Below are positions 5,564-6,621 of a stretch of DNA of 6,621 nucleotides, piece by piece. The stretch is from contig WSZX01000158.1 in NCBI GenBank assembly GCA_013139935.1, positions 1 to 6,621 of the forward strand. The letters are read 5' to 3'. The notes below the pieces were generated by a model. That model had not been told where the DNA came from. It ran no database searches and worked only from the letters and a program-made list of their open reading frames with translations. The position numbers were made by a program, and so were the translations under genes. Origin of the DNA: Ardenticatenales bacterium (GTDB lineage: Bacteria > Chloroflexota > Anaerolineae > Promineifilales > UBA4811). Positions within the stretch are counted from its first letter, which is position 1, and each line of letters starts with the position of its first letter.

Positions 5564-6621
5564 CTATCGCCGGGTGATCGGGATCATTCGACCAGTGCCG
5601 AAGGACTTGATGCCTGCCTTAAGAATGACACCCATCTGCCACCGCTTGTGCACAGAGCGACAAAGGGCCCGGTCGCTGCGATTCTCCAGTACGAGGCGCT
5701 CCATCTCCGGAGCGACCTTTGCGTAGTCAAATGGATCCACCTGATCCGGCCGGAGCTCAGCCGATGGTGGTCGGGACAGCGTGAAACTTGGGATCACGCC
5801 GCGGACAGAGTCAATCCAGCGCGCGAGCGCGACAACCTGGGGCTTTGCGATGTCCCCAATCGGGCAGAGTATTCCAGCCATGTCGCCGTTTCCACGCGGC
5901 ATTGTACATCACGTTCCACTCGGGGCCAATCTCGCGTTTCCGGCCCAGCACTGGAACCAGACATACTCCACCACAGGCCGTCCGAGCGCTTGAACGAGGA
6001 GACCAAATGGTGTACTCATGTGATGGGAGCGTTCCCCGATGGGATTCGCATAGTCACTCCGGCCCCAAAGACGGCAAGCCCCAACCAGTCACCCAATACA
6101 CCCACGACACCCGCGCCTGACTCCTTGATACAGCGAGAAAACAGCCCGGGAATACCCGATTCACGCGGCGGAGGGCCCGCTTGAGCGAGGAATAGCTGAG
6201 CCAGGCGGCATCCTCTGCGTAGATGCCCGATCGCTTGATGGCACACATGACGTCCTTCCCCCGGACAACAGTTGACCGGCATGGGGCAGGGGAGGGCCAA
6301 CAGGCAGCCCAAGGGATCAGATCCGCTCTCCTGGGTCGTCGCCTGGTTTCCCGCGTAGGTGATTCGATGAGGGTATTGCCTTGTTTCCATTTGAATTGCC
6401 CGCACACCACGGCCGGCTCGTAGGGAGGTCTGCCGTACATGACGCCGGCGTTGCAGAACTCCACCAACTGCTTGGTGAATAAGTCAAAGCGGATAATCTT
6501 GTGCAGGTTGCGCGGGATGTGAGCCGGCAGCACCGTCATGAATGAATGCCCCAATGAAGGTGGCTGGCTTCCTGTTCCTTGTAGCGCCCACGAGCCGTGT
6601 TGGCTGCCTGCAGCGAGTATG
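5564..6621 (-). pseudogene. Decayed gene of unrecognised family, reading frame broken several times; 5' end beyond the window
   Basis: No single frame spans this stretch, but protein-like blocks follow each other on the minus strand. A: 6619-6539, YSLQAANTARGRYKEQEASH, then stop. B: from 6539, FMTVLPAHIPRNLHKIIRFDL through CGQFKWKQGNTLIESPT (to 6354), and in the same frame GKDVMCAIKRSGIYAEDAAW to VFPG (about 6260-6144). C: about 6124-5943, GVRRGCRGCIG, a TGA, LVGACRLWGRSDYANP, then MSTPFGLLVQALGRPVVEYV to QCWAG. D: 5939-5877, KREIGPEWNVMYNAAWKRRHG. E: 5890-5564, NGDMAGILCPIGDIAKPQVV onward, ending GIKSFGTGRMIPITRR. Changes of frame A-B, B-C, C-D and D-E plus the internal stop mean at least five lesions in about 1 kb, against one in the other 5.4 kb, which favours true decay over uniform sequencing error. 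The cysteines in block C could hint at a metal or Fe-S site, but I do not recognise the family. Block E alone could be called as a 112-codon gene from ATG 5902, without a ribosome binding site. Confidence 0.55.

Noticed and set aside
5648..6184. Plus-strand open frame of 178 codons in the right-hand region
   Set aside because: Its translation is low in protein-like character, while minus-strand blocks over the same bases (for example 5564-5890) look like real helical protein.

Overview
This is a GC-rich bacterial window in which every gene I can support lies on the minus strand, so transcription runs right to left. There is no phylogenetic marker. A Chloroflexota-like or other uncultured environmental bacterium is my guess, because tandem toroid proteins of this type, single-domain AlkD proteins and BtrH-type proteins are familiar there. 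It rests on recollection of families, not on a search.

Layout in transcription order. (1) 6621-5564: a decayed gene whose protein-like blocks switch frame repeatedly. It enters from beyond the right edge, and its last 100 or so codons are intact. (2) 5419-4424, 4370-3374 and 3377-2376: three tandem paralogs of about 331-333 residues with an alpha/alpha-toroid (prenyltransferase / squalene-oxidase repeat) character. The middle copy is split by a single extra base near 3986. (3) 2379-1636: an AlkD-like HEAT-repeat DNA alkylation repair protein that starts with TTG and overlaps the stop of the third paralog. (4) 1531-527: a BtrH-family protein (C39-peptidase-like N-terminal domain plus DUF4872), also starting with TTG behind a good ribosome binding site. 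(5) 510-1: the first 170 codons of a HAD subfamily IB phosphatase, cut by the left edge.

The genes are packed like an operon. The second and third paralogs overlap by ATGA, the third paralog and alkD by TTGA, and the BtrH-HAD gap is 16 bases. Larger gaps (144, 53 and 104 bases) precede the first paralog, the second paralog and the BtrH gene, and these are the places where separate promoters could sit. The joint function is not known. The most interesting reading, purely inferred, is a small-molecule pathway: an acyl-transferring BtrH protein, a phosphatase and toroid-fold proteins next to a DNA-alkylation repair protein. A housekeeping cluster of unrelated genes is equally allowed. I see no tRNA, rRNA, CRISPR array, insertion sequence or convincing factor-independent terminator.
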